Shown: positions 1 through 9,348, counted from the first letter of the stretch. The stretch: 64,000 nucleotides of DNA from Hafnia psychrotolerans (GCF_014639435.1 NZ_BMFZ01000005.1:248001-312000); one strand, 5' to 3'. Notes: generated from the sequence alone by a model not told the origin. Numbers and translations are program-made.

Positions 1-1110
1 CAGCTTGCGCAAAATCGCTTCGCTCTGGGTACGCTTACCTTGATCGAGAAGTACCGATGCCTCCCAGTAGCGCCATTCATCTTCCTGTTGCGCGTCAGGC
101 GTTAAACGGTCCATCCACTGACTCAACCCATGACGGTCACCTGCGGCTAGCGCCATACGGATGCGGCGCTCAACCAGCGAGGTAGAGTGGCTGCGGAGAA
201 TAACGTTATCACGCCAGTTAGCCTGTTCCGGTGTAGCGTCACTGCCCATCAGGCGCCATGCGACCGTCTCTTCCAGTTCCAGCCGGTCACTGTCACTCAT
301 TTTCTGTAAGCGAGCCAGCACCGGTAGCATAGCGCGGGCGTTATCAAGATCATCGCGAGCAATGCGGGTAAAGGCAATACTCACTACATTTCGGGTGAAG
401 TCGGTCGGCCCTACGGTGCGGGCGAAACTTTCAATACTGTTGGGATCTTTTTGCAGCGCCAGCAATGCGTCACGCATCGTCTGATAATCTGGCGGCAGTT
501 GCTTGGCGAGGAAGTTTACCAGATTGGTGTTGCCCTCTTTCATCGCCAGACCGATGCGTTGCAGTGTTGTCAGCGCGGTTTGATTGCCCGCCTGCTGCCA
601 AACGGTGAACAGTTTGTCACAGGTACCCGGCAAAGATTTGCCTGTCAGCCAGATGTCTTTGGTTGCATCCATGGCGACTTTCTGCTGGCCGGTGGCCCAT
701 TTTGCATAGTAATAATTACAGCGCGCCGCAACCGGCTTGGGTGCCTGCGGGCTGAAGGAGAGCAAACCCGTCCAATCTTGGCGGGTTGCCAACTCATTAA
801 CAAAACGCGAAGGCAGCGAACGCGCCGGTGGCAGAGTGGGATGCGTTTTGATGAAATCATTCACTTGCTTTGATGTGACAATACTCAGATTCTGCGTCAG
901 TTGACGATATTCGAGATAGGGATAAAGCGGGTAGTCCTCAAGGGTGGGCATCAATTGGTTAACCGTATCCATCTGGTTGTTGTCCCAGGCCTGCTTGATT
1001 TGCATATAGCGCTGACGCTGCCCGTCTAAAGAATCAGCGTTTACCGCACTGGATGCGGTTATCAACAACATGCCCACAGCCAGAAAATGCCATTTGTCCA
1101 CCTTGACCAT
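1..1110 (-). CDS. slt: Soluble lytic murein transglycosylase Slt70, 5' part (truncated by window edge)
   Basis: Slt70 is a periplasmic exo-lytic transglycosylase that cleaves the MurNAc-GlcNAc bond of peptidoglycan and forms 1,6-anhydromuropeptides. The reverse strand reads as 370 uninterrupted codons from an ATG at 1108-1110 to base 1. The start MVKVDKWHFLAVGMLLITAS is a signal peptide, with cleavage likely after VNA near residue 25. What follows is the helical, ring-shaped U domain, with typical stretches such as YPLYPYLEYRQL and GLAMKEGNTNLVNFLAKQLP. The enzyme is about 645 residues long in E. coli, so the C-terminal lysozyme-like catalytic domain lies outside the window. AAGG sits just upstream of the ATG. 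As in E. coli, ettA is the divergent neighbour, but here an rcsA-like gene lies between them. Confidence 0.93.
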   Translation of the reverse strand, partial: MVKVDKWHFLAVGMLLITASSAVNADSLDGQRQRYMQIKQAWDNNQMDTVNQLMPTLEDYPLYPYLEYRQLTQNLSIVTSKQVNDFIKTHPTLPPARSLPSRFVNELATRQDWTGLLSFSPQAPKPVAARCNYYYAKWATGQQKVAMDATKDIWLTGKSLPGTCDKLFTVWQQAGNQTALTTLQRIGLAMKEGNTNLVNFLAKQLPPDYQTMRDALLALQKDPNSIESFARTVGPTDFTRNVVSIAFTRIARDDLDNARAMLPVLARLQKMSDSDRLELEETVAWRLMGSDATPEQANWRDNVILRSHSTSLVERRIRMALAAGDRHGLSQWMDRLTPDAQQEDEWRYWEASVLLDQGKRTQSEAILRKL

Positions 1111-1641
1111 ACTTACCTTTATCCTCGTTGATTGTAGAGCTCACTACCCGATACTGCGCCACAGTGGTGTCCCCAATGGGATATACATGCCGTCCGCTAT
1201 GCCCAGATACCTTCTACGCTAATTGATTCATTTCTAAAATTGAAGCCATGTACTCAAGGCATCACAAACTTTACACAGTGTGGTGCAATGTCAATGGAGA
1301 TACCAGACGACAAGCATTTTAAATGTTGTCATTCGCAGACCCGTTATGCGCCAGACTTGTTTCATTTCGTCCCTGATCACGTTCATTTTGTCCCAACAGG
1401 TTCACACCTCGTTTACATTCCGACCACGGCTCTTTATATCTTTACCCAAGGTATTTTCCGCGACCACGACGTTTACACAGCATCTGCACCGACGTGGCTT
1501 GCCTTTTTTTAGCGGAAAACCGCCTCATCGCATCAGGTTTATTCATAAACAACGAGGCTTTTTTCTCTACTCTTTTTCACTTCATGGATGACCTGAATAA
1601 GTCGGAGAAAAGTAAAGCCCATAGAAAATAGGTAGATTGAA
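1111..1641. other. Divergent intergenic region between slt and the rcsA-like gene
   Basis: No convincing coding sequence is visible. It should hold the slt promoter (leftward) and that of the rcsA-like gene (rightward). Two structures stand out: a perfect 14-bp palindrome GTTTATTCATAAAC at 1537-1550, about 90 bp before the rcsA-like start, and a short GCGG-AAAA-CCGC hairpin near 1512-1523. Their function is unknown. No clear RcsAB box was found here. Confidence 0.4.
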
Positions 1642-2322
1642 ATGTCGTCGCTCATTGTGGACAATTGTCACTACACACAGCTGGCATTGCAGTGTCTTTT
1701 GCAGAATAATGGAATGAAAAATAAAGATATTATTTCTCTCACTGACATTAACCAACTGCAAACAGCATGCAATGATCTTTCTCCGGATATGATCTTCATC
1801 AATGAAGACAGTTTCACCTATGCCCCCCTCATCGGTGAAGCGTTACGCGGCGTGATAAACAGCCATCCTAAGACGCTATTTTTCATTTTTATCTCCAAAG
1901 AAAACCTTAATTATCAAAATTATATTCCAATCCGCAATAACATTATTATTTTATCAAAATCCATCCGGACACAGCTGGTCTGTCGTCTGATTAAACATAA
2001 CCTGCAACTGGATGAAACCAGCCTGAACGTCGAGGTTTTGGATCTCACACCGGTAAACCTCAGCCGCACCGAAGCCGATATTCTGAAAATGTGGATGTCA
2101 GGCCACGACACCCTGCGTATTTCCCAGCACCTCAATATCAAAGAAAAAACCGTCGCCTCGCATAAAGGCAATATTAAGCGCAAAGTGAAAACACAGAATA
2201 AGCAGGCGATCTATCATGTGGTGAAGCTGGCGGATGCCCTGACCTCCGGTATGTTTGTCGGCCGCGTGCGCTCTTTTCCCAAAGTGGTAACCCCCTATCT
2301 TCACGCCCCTGTACTGATGTAA
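1642..2322 (+). CDS. rcsA: RcsA-like LuxR-family capsule co-regulator
   Basis: This 226-residue protein has an N-terminal receiver-like domain without a clear phosphorylation site and a C-terminal LuxR/FixJ-type helix-turn-helix (about residues 138-200). The C-terminal part is strikingly like enterobacterial RcsA as I know it: LSRTE...LKMWMSG, KTVASHKGNIKRK and NKQAIYHVV, followed by GMFVGRVR. The N-terminus (DNCHYTQLAL, DMIFINEDSF) also follows RcsA. RcsA dimerises with the response regulator RcsB and switches on capsule genes through the RcsAB box. It is about 19 residues longer than E. coli RcsA (207). It lies between slt and ettA, not at the E. coli rcsA location near the flagellar genes. 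A BglJ/YjjQ-type RcsB partner is the alternative, but the match to RcsA is better. A target could be the exopolysaccharide locus at 44-64 kb; this link is inferred. Confidence 0.78.
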   Translation: MSSLIVDNCHYTQLALQCLLQNNGMKNKDIISLTDINQLQTACNDLSPDMIFINEDSFTYAPLIGEALRGVINSHPKTLFFIFISKENLNYQNYIPIRNNIIILSKSIRTQLVCRLIKHNLQLDETSLNVEVLDLTPVNLSRTEADILKMWMSGHDTLRISQHLNIKEKTVASHKGNIKRKVKTQNKQAIYHVVKLADALTSGMFVGRVRSFPKVVTPYLHAPVLM

Positions 2323-2534
2323 CACCACTTTATTGACACGATTAAACTCAGTGATCGCCATATTCTTGGCATCCCGTGAGGTTGAAGGTTGGGAAGCGTG
2401 GCGAAACACGCTAAACTTCGCAGTCAGAACACTTCTCAGTTATGCCGTTTTCAGGCGGGACTGACTTTAATCCGCCGCAGCGCCTGCCTTTGATGGAAAG
2501 CGCGCGGCTCGCATAGACAGAGGCTCAAGACAAC

Positions 2535-4202
2535 GTGGCTCAATACGTATACTCAATGCATCGCCTCGGCAAAGTGGTTCCGCCGAAGCGTCATATTCTG
2601 AAAAACATCTCCCTCAGTTTCTTCCCTGGCGCCAAAATCGGTGTTTTAGGTCTGAACGGCTCAGGCAAATCAACGCTGTTGCGCATCATGGCCGGTGTCG
2701 ATACGGATATCGAAGGCGAAGCACGCGCACAGCCGGACTTGAAAATTGGTTATCTGCCGCAGGAACCTCAGCTGAACATGGAACACACGGTACGTGAGTC
2801 CGTGGAAGAAGCCGTGTCAGAAGTGGTTGGTGCATTAAAACGTCTCGATGAGGTCTATGCGCTGTACGCCGATCCAGACGCTGATTTCGATAAACTGGCG
2901 GCGGAACAGGGTAAGTTGGAAGAGATCATTCAGGCACATGACGGTCATAACCTGAACAACCAACTGGAACGTGCCGCCGATGCACTGCGTCTGGCTGATT
3001 GGGATGCAAAAGTCGCCACCCTTTCCGGTGGTGAGCGTCGCCGCGTTGCCCTGTGCCGCCTGCTGTTAGAAAAGCCTGACATGCTGCTGCTCGACGAACC
3101 AACCAACCACCTGGATGCAGAGTCCGTGGCATGGCTGGAACGCTTCCTGCACGATTTCGAAGGTACCGTTGTGGCAATCACGCATGACCGTTACTTCCTC
3201 GATAACGTCGCCGGATGGATCCTTGAGCTTGACCGCGGTGAAGGTATTCCGTGGGAAGGTAACTACTCCAGCTGGCTGGAACAGAAAGATGAACGTCTGG
3301 CCCAGGAAGCGTCATCTGAAGCGGCTCGTCGTAAATCGATCGAGAAAGAGCTGGAGTGGGTACGCAAAGGTGCAAAAGGCCAACAGTCTAAAGGCAAGGC
3401 ACGTTTGTCCCGCTTCGAAGAACTGAACAATGCCGAATATCAGAAACGTAACGAAACCAACGAACTGTTTATCCCACCGGGCCCACGCCTGGGCGATAAA
3501 GTGGTTGAAGTGAAGAACCTCAGCAAGTCTTACGGTGATCGCGTTCTGATCGACGACCTTTCCTTCTCCGTACCTAAAGGGGCGATTGTCGGGATTATCG
3601 GACCGAATGGCGCGGGGAAATCGACGCTGTTCCGTATGATGTCTGGCCAGGAAGAGGCCAACAGCGGCACCATCGAACTGGGTGACACCGTCAAGCTGGC
3701 GTCGGTCGATCAGTTCCGTGATTCCATGGACAACAGCAAAACCGTGTGGGAAGAAGTGTCCCGTGGTCAGGACATCATGCGCATTGGCACCACTGAAATG
3801 CCAAGCCGCGCCTACGTCGGCCGTTTCAACTTCAAAGGGGTTGATCAAGGCAAACGCGTTGGCGAACTGTCTGGTGGTGAGCGTGGTCGTCTGCATCTGG
3901 CTAAACTGCTGCAGGTTGGCGGTAACATGTTGCTGCTCGATGAACCAACCAACGACCTGGACATCGAAACCCTGCGCGCGCTGGAAAACGCCTTGCTGGA
4001 GTTCCCGGGCTGCGCGATGGTCATTTCCCATGACCGTTGGTTCCTCGACCGTATAGCGACCCATATCCTCGATTATCAGGATGAAGGTAAAGTCGAATTC
4101 TTCGAAGGTAACTTCACCGAATACGAAGAATATAAGAAACGGACTTTAGGCGCAGAAGCGTTAGAACCCAAACGTATCAAGTACAAGAAGCTGATCAAAT
4201 AG
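2535..4202 (+). CDS. ettA: Energy-dependent translational throttle protein EttA (ABC-F)
   Basis: EttA is a cytosolic ABC-F ATPase that binds the ribosomal E site and gates the first elongation steps according to the ATP/ADP ratio. The 555 residues equal the E. coli length. Two ABC cassettes are visible: Walker A GLNGSGKST at residues 39-47, signature LSGGERRR and LLLDEPTNHLD in the first; GPNGAGKST, LSGGERGR and LLLDEPTNDLD in the second. The charged arm/linker with LEWVRKGAKGQQSKGKARL lies between them. The start codon is GTG, preceded by AGAGG at 2519-2523; the N-terminus MAQYVYSMHRLGKVVPPKR fits the family. A strong terminator follows the gene. Confidence 0.97.
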   Translation: MAQYVYSMHRLGKVVPPKRHILKNISLSFFPGAKIGVLGLNGSGKSTLLRIMAGVDTDIEGEARAQPDLKIGYLPQEPQLNMEHTVRESVEEAVSEVVGALKRLDEVYALYADPDADFDKLAAEQGKLEEIIQAHDGHNLNNQLERAADALRLADWDAKVATLSGGERRRVALCRLLLEKPDMLLLDEPTNHLDAESVAWLERFLHDFEGTVVAITHDRYFLDNVAGWILELDRGEGIPWEGNYSSWLEQKDERLAQEASSEAARRKSIEKELEWVRKGAKGQQSKGKARLSRFEELNNAEYQKRNETNELFIPPGPRLGDKVVEVKNLSKSYGDRVLIDDLSFSVPKGAIVGIIGPNGAGKSTLFRMMSGQEEANSGTIELGDTVKLASVDQFRDSMDNSKTVWEEVSRGQDIMRIGTTEMPSRAYVGRFNFKGVDQGKRVGELSGGERGRLHLAKLLQVGGNMLLLDEPTNDLDIETLRALENALLEFPGCAMVISHDRWFLDRIATHILDYQDEGKVEFFEGNFTEYEEYKKRTLGAEALEPKRIKYKKLIK

Positions 4203-4217
4203 TCATCAACCAGAAAC

Positions 4218-4245
4218 AAAAAAGGCCCGGAAATGGGCCTTTTTT
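4218..4245 (+). terminator. Rho-independent terminator after ettA
   Basis: An 11-bp perfect stem AAAAAAGGCCC / GGGCCTTTTTT encloses the loop GGAAAT. It lies 15 bp past the ettA stop, and the A- and T-rich stem base gives a U-tract in both directions. Confidence 0.9.
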
Positions 4246-4360
4246 GTGCCCTTTTCCGCACGCCATCACTTCGCAGTTATCCTGAGTCACAGCATAAAAT
4301 TAATAGAACAAACTACTGTATGAAGCCTAGACTCTCTATAACCCTTATTGGAGAAAAAAT

Positions 4361-5362
4361 ATGACTATCAAAGCCATTACAGTGAATCCGCAAGATCCAG
4401 CACATTTCATGTCCATTCAGTTACCACAACCGGTAGCGACAGAGTTTGATCTGCTGGTGGAAGTGAAAGCCGTGTCAATCAATCCGGTTGACACCAAGGT
4501 GCATAAAAGCCTGCAAAAAAGCGGCCTGGATGCGCCGAAAGTGCTGGGCTGGGATGCGAGCGGCATCGTCAAATCCGTCGGCAGCGCGGTGAAAAATTTC
4601 AAAGCGGGTGATGAAGTCTGGTATGCCGGTGACATCACACGTTCCGGTAGCAACACCACCGAACAGCTTATCGATTCCCGTATCGTCTCGGTCAAGCCGA
4701 AAACGCTGAACTGGGCGCAATCTGCTGCGATGCCCTTAACCGCGCTGACCGCTTGGGAAGCCCTGTTCGAACACCTCAACATTCAGAATGCACCAGCAGA
4801 CAAAACCCTGCTGGTCATTGGCGGCGCGGGTGGTGTGGGTTCGCTGGCAATCCCACTGGCCGCATTACGTAGCAAGGTAAAAATCATTGCCACGGCGTCA
4901 CGCCCGGAATCAGCTCAATGGTGTCTCGAACGAGGCGCGGATCTCACCGTGAACTACAACGATCTACAAGGCGAATTGGCGAAGCATGACATCAAACAGG
5001 TTGACTACATTCTCTGCCTCAATGACACCGATGGCCACTGGGACGCCATCAGCGACCTCATTGCGCCCATGGGGCATATTTGTACGATTGTCGAAAATAA
5101 AAAACCGCTGGAGCTGAACCAGCTGAAGCTGAAAAGCGCCGCACTGCACTGGGAGTTGATGTTCACCCGCAGCATGTTCAATACGCCGGATATCGCGCAG
5201 CAAGGTGAGATACTCAAACAGGTTGCCGCCTTGGTCGATGAAGGCAAAGTACAAACAACCCTGAGTGAAACGCTTCAGGGACTCACCGTAGAAAGCATCG
5301 AGGCCGCGCACACCAAAGTGCTCGGCGGCCATATGCAGGGCAAGGTTGTGATCGCGTTCTGA
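4361..5362 (+). CDS. Zinc-type alcohol dehydrogenase-like, quinone oxidoreductase family protein
   Basis: This is a medium-chain dehydrogenase/reductase of 333 residues, expected to be a cytosolic NAD(P)H-dependent oxidoreductase acting on a quinone, enone or aldehyde; the substrate is not known. The GroES-like N-terminal domain shows SINPVDTKVH and GWDASGIVKSVG. The Rossmann domain has the nucleotide-binding loop VIGGAGGVGSLAIPLA. The usual catalytic zinc cysteine of true alcohol dehydrogenases is absent (NPVD at that place), which fits the zinc-independent 'adh_fam_1' type. GGAG lies just before the ATG. It is a single gene between ettA and the convergent nadR, an insertion relative to E. 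coli. Confidence 0.85.
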   Translation: MTIKAITVNPQDPAHFMSIQLPQPVATEFDLLVEVKAVSINPVDTKVHKSLQKSGLDAPKVLGWDASGIVKSVGSAVKNFKAGDEVWYAGDITRSGSNTTEQLIDSRIVSVKPKTLNWAQSAAMPLTALTAWEALFEHLNIQNAPADKTLLVIGGAGGVGSLAIPLAALRSKVKIIATASRPESAQWCLERGADLTVNYNDLQGELAKHDIKQVDYILCLNDTDGHWDAISDLIAPMGHICTIVENKKPLELNQLKLKSAALHWELMFTRSMFNTPDIAQQGEILKQVAALVDEGKVQTTLSETLQGLTVESIEAAHTKVLGGHMQGKVVIAF

Positions 5363-5428
5363 AAAAAACCGTCACGACGATGACAGGGTTTCTGGCGAAC
5401 AGACACGTCATCTTCGCACTCGTGACGG
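5362..5428 (-). terminator. Terminator of nadR between convergent genes
   Basis: On the minus strand CCGTCACGA (5428-5420) pairs with TCGTGACGG (5377-5369), followed by seven T (5368-5362). A second nested stem, GATGAC 5379-5384 with GTCATC 5407-5412, strengthens the fold. It lies 17 bp after the nadR stop and reaches the stop codon of the oxidoreductase gene. Confidence 0.75.
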
Positions 5429-5444
5429 GGCACGGTCCGCCGTT

Positions 5445-6701
5445 TTATTTTACCGGATGGCGGACCCTGGTCGTGTCAGCAGCCAGCATGGTCTGCACCA
5501 GTTCGACACATTCCAGGAAGCGCTGATCGTAGTCCGCAGATTCGACATGAACATAATTGACGCCATTTTTTTTGAGCATGTCGATCAACAGATTCTGGAA
5601 TGACATGCGATCCGTTGTGCTACCGAGACTCCGCAAACCGTCAGACACCCAGGGGGTATTGTTTTCCAGCAGGATCACGAGATCAAAGCGGTATTCATCC
5701 ATCAGCGCCTGAACAAACGGATGCTCACGCCCTTCGTACTTCTTACAAAACGCCTGCGTAGTAAGAAAGTCCGTATCAATAAAAGCCACTTTATTGGCAT
5801 ATTTTACTGCAAAATCAATGTACTGTGCCTGCCCTAGCGCGATTTTGTCATAGTCAGAGTATTGCAGCGCCATTTCATCGCCGCCCAGATGTGAAAAGAC
5901 ATAGTCGCGACCATATTCCCAGGCGCTGGTTGTGTTAAAAATATTGGCTAACTTATTGACCAATGTGGATTTCCCACTGGATTCCCCACCCAGAATCGCC
6001 ACGGTGCGAACAAAAAAAGGCTTCACTTCGGTCGGAATATAATCCCAGTAACGGAAGGGATCCTGACGGATTTGCGAACCGCTGATGTTCATAAATGAAC
6101 GTTTAGGATCGATAAGTACGGTGTCGATACCCAGATGTTTGCGGTACTGCGGCGCATCATTTTCTTCGCTGGAGTAAATGGTATTGGGGTTGATCCCTTT
6201 TTTCTCCATAAACTCCGTGATGCCACGGCTCCAAACATCCCAGCCATGGGGATATGGCTCCATTCCCTCTTCATTGAAGGAATGGATATGAATATTTTTC
6301 TGATACTTGAACGTTTGCAATAACCAACGCAGCCGGTCACTGACCGTCGGTTGTTGCGACATCGAACTGTTTTCGAACAGCGCCCGATCGCGGGGCTCGT
6401 CATAGCCCATAATAAGGTGCAACTCGTCAACCTGGCTGCAGGCGCGCTGGATCAAATAGATGTGGCCGGTGTGCAAAGGGTAAAACTTACCAAACACCAC
6501 GCCAATTTTTTTCTCACGGCGGGGAAATTCAAGGTCCAGAAAGCGGTGTATAGCTTCCAGTTTCTGGGCGCTCGGGCTTTTGATTTTGGCGTTGAGCAGT
6601 TGGCTCAGATACCCTTTGGTCATGCCGCTGGCATCAGCTACCTGCTGTAAGGTGCGTCCCTGTTGTTTAATGGCCGTTTTTAGATAATCGAACTGCGACA
6701 T
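5445..6701 (-). CDS. nadR: Trifunctional NAD biosynthesis regulator NadR
   Basis: NadR represses NAD synthesis and transport genes when NAD is plentiful, and also has weak NMN adenylyltransferase and ribosylnicotinamide kinase activity. The 418 residues are close to E. coli's 410. Domains in order: an XRE-type helix-turn-helix (residues 1-60, SGMTKGYLSQLLN); a nucleotidyltransferase with GKFYPLHTGH at 71-80 and ISGSQIR at 206-212; and a kinase domain with the P-loop GGESSGKST at 238-246. GAGGACAAGG precedes the ATG. serB, radA and nadR read in the same direction, as in E. coli. A perfect NadR-type operator sits 18 bp upstream of the start codon, so self-repression is likely. Confidence 0.96.
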   Translation of the reverse strand: MSQFDYLKTAIKQQGRTLQQVADASGMTKGYLSQLLNAKIKSPSAQKLEAIHRFLDLEFPRREKKIGVVFGKFYPLHTGHIYLIQRACSQVDELHLIMGYDEPRDRALFENSSMSQQPTVSDRLRWLLQTFKYQKNIHIHSFNEEGMEPYPHGWDVWSRGITEFMEKKGINPNTIYSSEENDAPQYRKHLGIDTVLIDPKRSFMNISGSQIRQDPFRYWDYIPTEVKPFFVRTVAILGGESSGKSTLVNKLANIFNTTSAWEYGRDYVFSHLGGDEMALQYSDYDKIALGQAQYIDFAVKYANKVAFIDTDFLTTQAFCKKYEGREHPFVQALMDEYRFDLVILLENNTPWVSDGLRSLGSTTDRMSFQNLLIDMLKKNGVNYVHVESADYDQRFLECVELVQTMLAADTTRVRHPVK

Positions 6702-6718
6702 ACCTTGTCCTCACCTCA

Positions 6719-6736
6719 TGTTTAGTTTGCTAAACA
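6719..6736. promoter_or_regulatory. NadR operator (NAD box) upstream of nadR
   Basis: The sequence TGTTTA-GTTTGC-TAAACA is an exact match to the enterobacterial NadR box TGTTTA-N6-TAAACA. It lies 18-35 bp before the nadR ATG in the 76-bp gap after radA. Binding here would block a nadR-specific promoter or reading from radA. Confidence 0.8.
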
Positions 6737-6777
6737 AAAATAGCATAGCTCACGGCCAGAGCAACATACAGACGTTG

Positions 6778-8160
6778 TTACAAATCATCAAGGAGTGCCA
6801 ACGCATCGGCCAGTTTCTTCACGCCAAAGACCTGCATTCCGGCAGGTAATTTCTTCGGCACATTGGCGTGAGGGACAATCGCACGCTTAAAGCCGTGTTT
6901 GGCGGCTTCAGCAATACGCTCCTGCCCACTCGGCACCGGGCGAATTTCTCCGGCCAGCCCGACTTCACCAAACACCACCAGATCCTGCGGCAACGGACGA
7001 TCGCGCAGACTGGAGACCAGCGACAGCAGCAGGGCTAAATCGGCGCTGGTTTCAGTAACCTTCACGCCACCCACCACGTTGACAAACACGTCCTGATCAG
7101 CCATTTGCAAACCACCGTGGCGGTGTAACACGGCCAGGAGGATCGCCAGACGATTTTGTTCGAGGCCAACCGCCACACGGCGCGGATTCCCCATCATTGA
7201 GTGATCCACCAGCGCCTGAATCTCTACCAGCAGCGGGCGCGTTCCTTCCCACAACACCATCACCGAACTGCCTGAAGTAATTTCATCGCCACGACTGAGG
7301 AAAATAGCGGAAGGATTACTGACTTCGCGCAGGCCCTGTTCGGTCATAGCGAAAACACCTAATTCGTTAACCGCACCGAAGCGGTTTTTATGGCTGCGCA
7401 GCGTGCGAAAGCGGGAATCTGCATCGCCGTCAAGCATTACCGAGCAGTCAATGCAGTGCTCAAGCACTTTTGGCCCGGCAAGTGAGCCATCTTTGGTCAC
7501 ATGACCGACCATGACAATCGCCACACCACGGGTTTTAGCGAAGCGCGTAAGATATGCCGCGGTTTCTCGTACCTGCGCCACCGTGCCGGGCGAGGATTGG
7601 ATATCTGACATGTGCATCACTTGAATGGAGTCGATCACCATCAGCTTCGGCTTTTCCTGATCGGCAATCAGGCAGATTTGCTCGATGCTGGTTTCAGACA
7701 GCATATTCATATTGGCGGTCGGCAGCCCAAGTCGATGCGCCCGCATGGCCACCTGTTGCAGAGACTCTTCGCCCGTCACGTACAGGGTTTTCATGCTCTC
7801 GCCGAGGCTGCACAAAATCTGCAACAGCAGAGTACTCTTACCTGCGCCGGGGTTGCCGCCGATCAAAATGGCACTGCCGGGTACAACGCCACCGCCAAGC
7901 ACACGGTCGAACTCTTTAAAGCCAGTACTGAAGCGTGGCATTTCATCGAGGCTGATGTCCGACAACTTCTGCACCCGGCTAACACCGGTGTCACCTGCGT
8001 AACCCGTCAGACGTTCGTTGCGAGCCACGGTCGGCGATGCCGACAAACGGATTTCGGTAATAGAATTCCAGGCCTGACAAGCACTGCATTGCCCCTGCCA
8101 GCGCGGATAATCTGCACCGCATTCATTACACACAAATGCCCGTTTTGCTGCTTTTGCCAC
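6778..8160 (-). CDS. radA: DNA repair protein RadA (Sms)
   Basis: RadA is a RecA-like ATPase that drives branch migration of recombination intermediates in homologous repair. The 460 residues match the E. coli length. A C4 zinc finger (Cys 11, 14, 25, 28) comes first. The RecA-like core follows, with Walker A GGNPGAGKST at 101-110 and the RadA signature KNRFG at 258-262. The C-terminal third is the Lon-protease-like domain (VGGVKVTETSADLALLLSL). The start codon is GTG with AGGTAGG upstream. It begins 29 bp after the serB stop, so the two are probably co-transcribed. Confidence 0.97.
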   Translation of the reverse strand: MAKAAKRAFVCNECGADYPRWQGQCSACQAWNSITEIRLSASPTVARNERLTGYAGDTGVSRVQKLSDISLDEMPRFSTGFKEFDRVLGGGVVPGSAILIGGNPGAGKSTLLLQILCSLGESMKTLYVTGEESLQQVAMRAHRLGLPTANMNMLSETSIEQICLIADQEKPKLMVIDSIQVMHMSDIQSSPGTVAQVRETAAYLTRFAKTRGVAIVMVGHVTKDGSLAGPKVLEHCIDCSVMLDGDADSRFRTLRSHKNRFGAVNELGVFAMTEQGLREVSNPSAIFLSRGDEITSGSSVMVLWEGTRPLLVEIQALVDHSMMGNPRRVAVGLEQNRLAILLAVLHRHGGLQMADQDVFVNVVGGVKVTETSADLALLLSLVSSLRDRPLPQDLVVFGEVGLAGEIRPVPSGQERIAEAAKHGFKRAIVPHANVPKKLPAGMQVFGVKKLADALALLDDL

Positions 8161-8189
8161 AACCTACCTCGTTATTTAATTGGGAAAAA

Positions 8190-9155
8190 CTACGCCACAC
8201 TGCCACTGAGAATGCACAGCACACCGATTAAGTCAGCATGGCGAATACACACTTCAGCCTGCTCGTAGACTTTCGGTTTAGCATGGTAGGCAATGCCCAT
8301 TCCCGCCACCGCCATCATTTTCAAATCATTGGCACCGTCGCCAATCGCTACGGTCTGCTCTTTCGCAATGCCCAGTTTGTCTGCCAACCTCAACAGGGTA
8401 TCGGCTTTGTATTGCGCATCGACAATCGGCCCAATCACCCGACCAGTCAGTTTACCGTCGCGAACCTCCAGCTCATTGGCTGCGACATCAACCAGGTTCA
8501 ACTGGTCACGTAAATATTCCGCATAATAAGTAAAGCCACCGGATGCGATGGCGACATGCCAGCCTAATTCTTGTAAACGCTGCACCAGGCGGGTTAACCC
8601 AGGCATCAGTGGCAAGGTTTCACGCACCTGCTGCAAAATGCTGGCATCGGCATCTTTTAGCGTTGCGACACGCTGACGCAGGCTGGCGGCAAAATCCAGC
8701 TCGCCGCGCATCGCCCTTTCCGTGACTTCAGCCACCTGCTCACCAACACCCGCCAATTTGGCGATCTCATCGATGCATTCAATCTCAATCGCAGTAGAAT
8801 CCATGTCCATCACCAGTAGGCCCGGCATGCGCATGTACGGGACTTTTCCGAGTTGGGTCACATCCAACGCGAAGGATTCGGCCAAGGCTTCTACATCATC
8901 CGTCAATGCGCCAGCCAAGCGGATAACCTGATAGTCATCAACGGTCCAGGCACTGACAATCACCAATGCCCGGCCTAAACGGCGCTGAAATTCGGTAATG
9001 CTGGTTTTGTCGAGTGTCCTGCCATACAGCAGCCAGCCAGTATGCCCAGCGCGGTAATCCAGCGGCATGACTTCATCGCCGCTTAGAGAAAGGGGAAGTC
9101 CCGGCCATTGATGGATCTCCGCGGGAAGATCGCAATAGGTCAGACTGTTTGGCAT
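8190..9155 (-). CDS. serB: Phosphoserine phosphatase SerB
   Basis: SerB removes the phosphate from phosphoserine in the last step of serine synthesis. It is a cytosolic HAD-family enzyme of 321 residues (322 in E. coli). The catalytic motif DMDST lies at 117-121, the capping region ECIDEIAKLAG follows, and the Mg-binding GDGANDLKMM is near the end. The frame stays open 44 codons further upstream, but the ATG at 9153-9155 is chosen because GGAG precedes it and the protein then begins MPNSLTYCDLP like E. coli SerB. It is first of the serB-radA-nadR set and is divergent from smp. Confidence 0.96.
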   Translation of the reverse strand: MPNSLTYCDLPAEIHQWPGLPLSLSGDEVMPLDYRAGHTGWLLYGRTLDKTSITEFQRRLGRALVIVSAWTVDDYQVIRLAGALTDDVEALAESFALDVTQLGKVPYMRMPGLLVMDMDSTAIEIECIDEIAKLAGVGEQVAEVTERAMRGELDFAASLRQRVATLKDADASILQQVRETLPLMPGLTRLVQRLQELGWHVAIASGGFTYYAEYLRDQLNLVDVAANELEVRDGKLTGRVIGPIVDAQYKADTLLRLADKLGIAKEQTVAIGDGANDLKMMAVAGMGIAYHAKPKVYEQAEVCIRHADLIGVLCILSGSVA

Positions 9156-9348
9156 GATTACTCCTGTCAGGCGGTTAAGGCAGTCGGAAAATAAGGATGG
9201 CACGTTATACCCAAAATCGTTCGAGTTGCAGGAAGGCTGCCAGCGCAGGGACTGCTTGAAGGATGCCGAGTATAAATGACGCATCAAGCTACCCTATCGC
9301 CAACGCTTCTGGCAACATTAAAGTCGTCGAAAATCTTAAGGAAATGGA

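Noticed and set aside
161-860. Open frames on the plus strand opposite slt
   Set aside because: They are antisense to the slt coding sequence, show no family similarity, and are explained by the codon bias of slt.
3312-4064. 250-codon frame on the minus strand inside ettA
   Set aside because: The EttA frame is certain over the same bases; the antisense frame has no recognisable motif.
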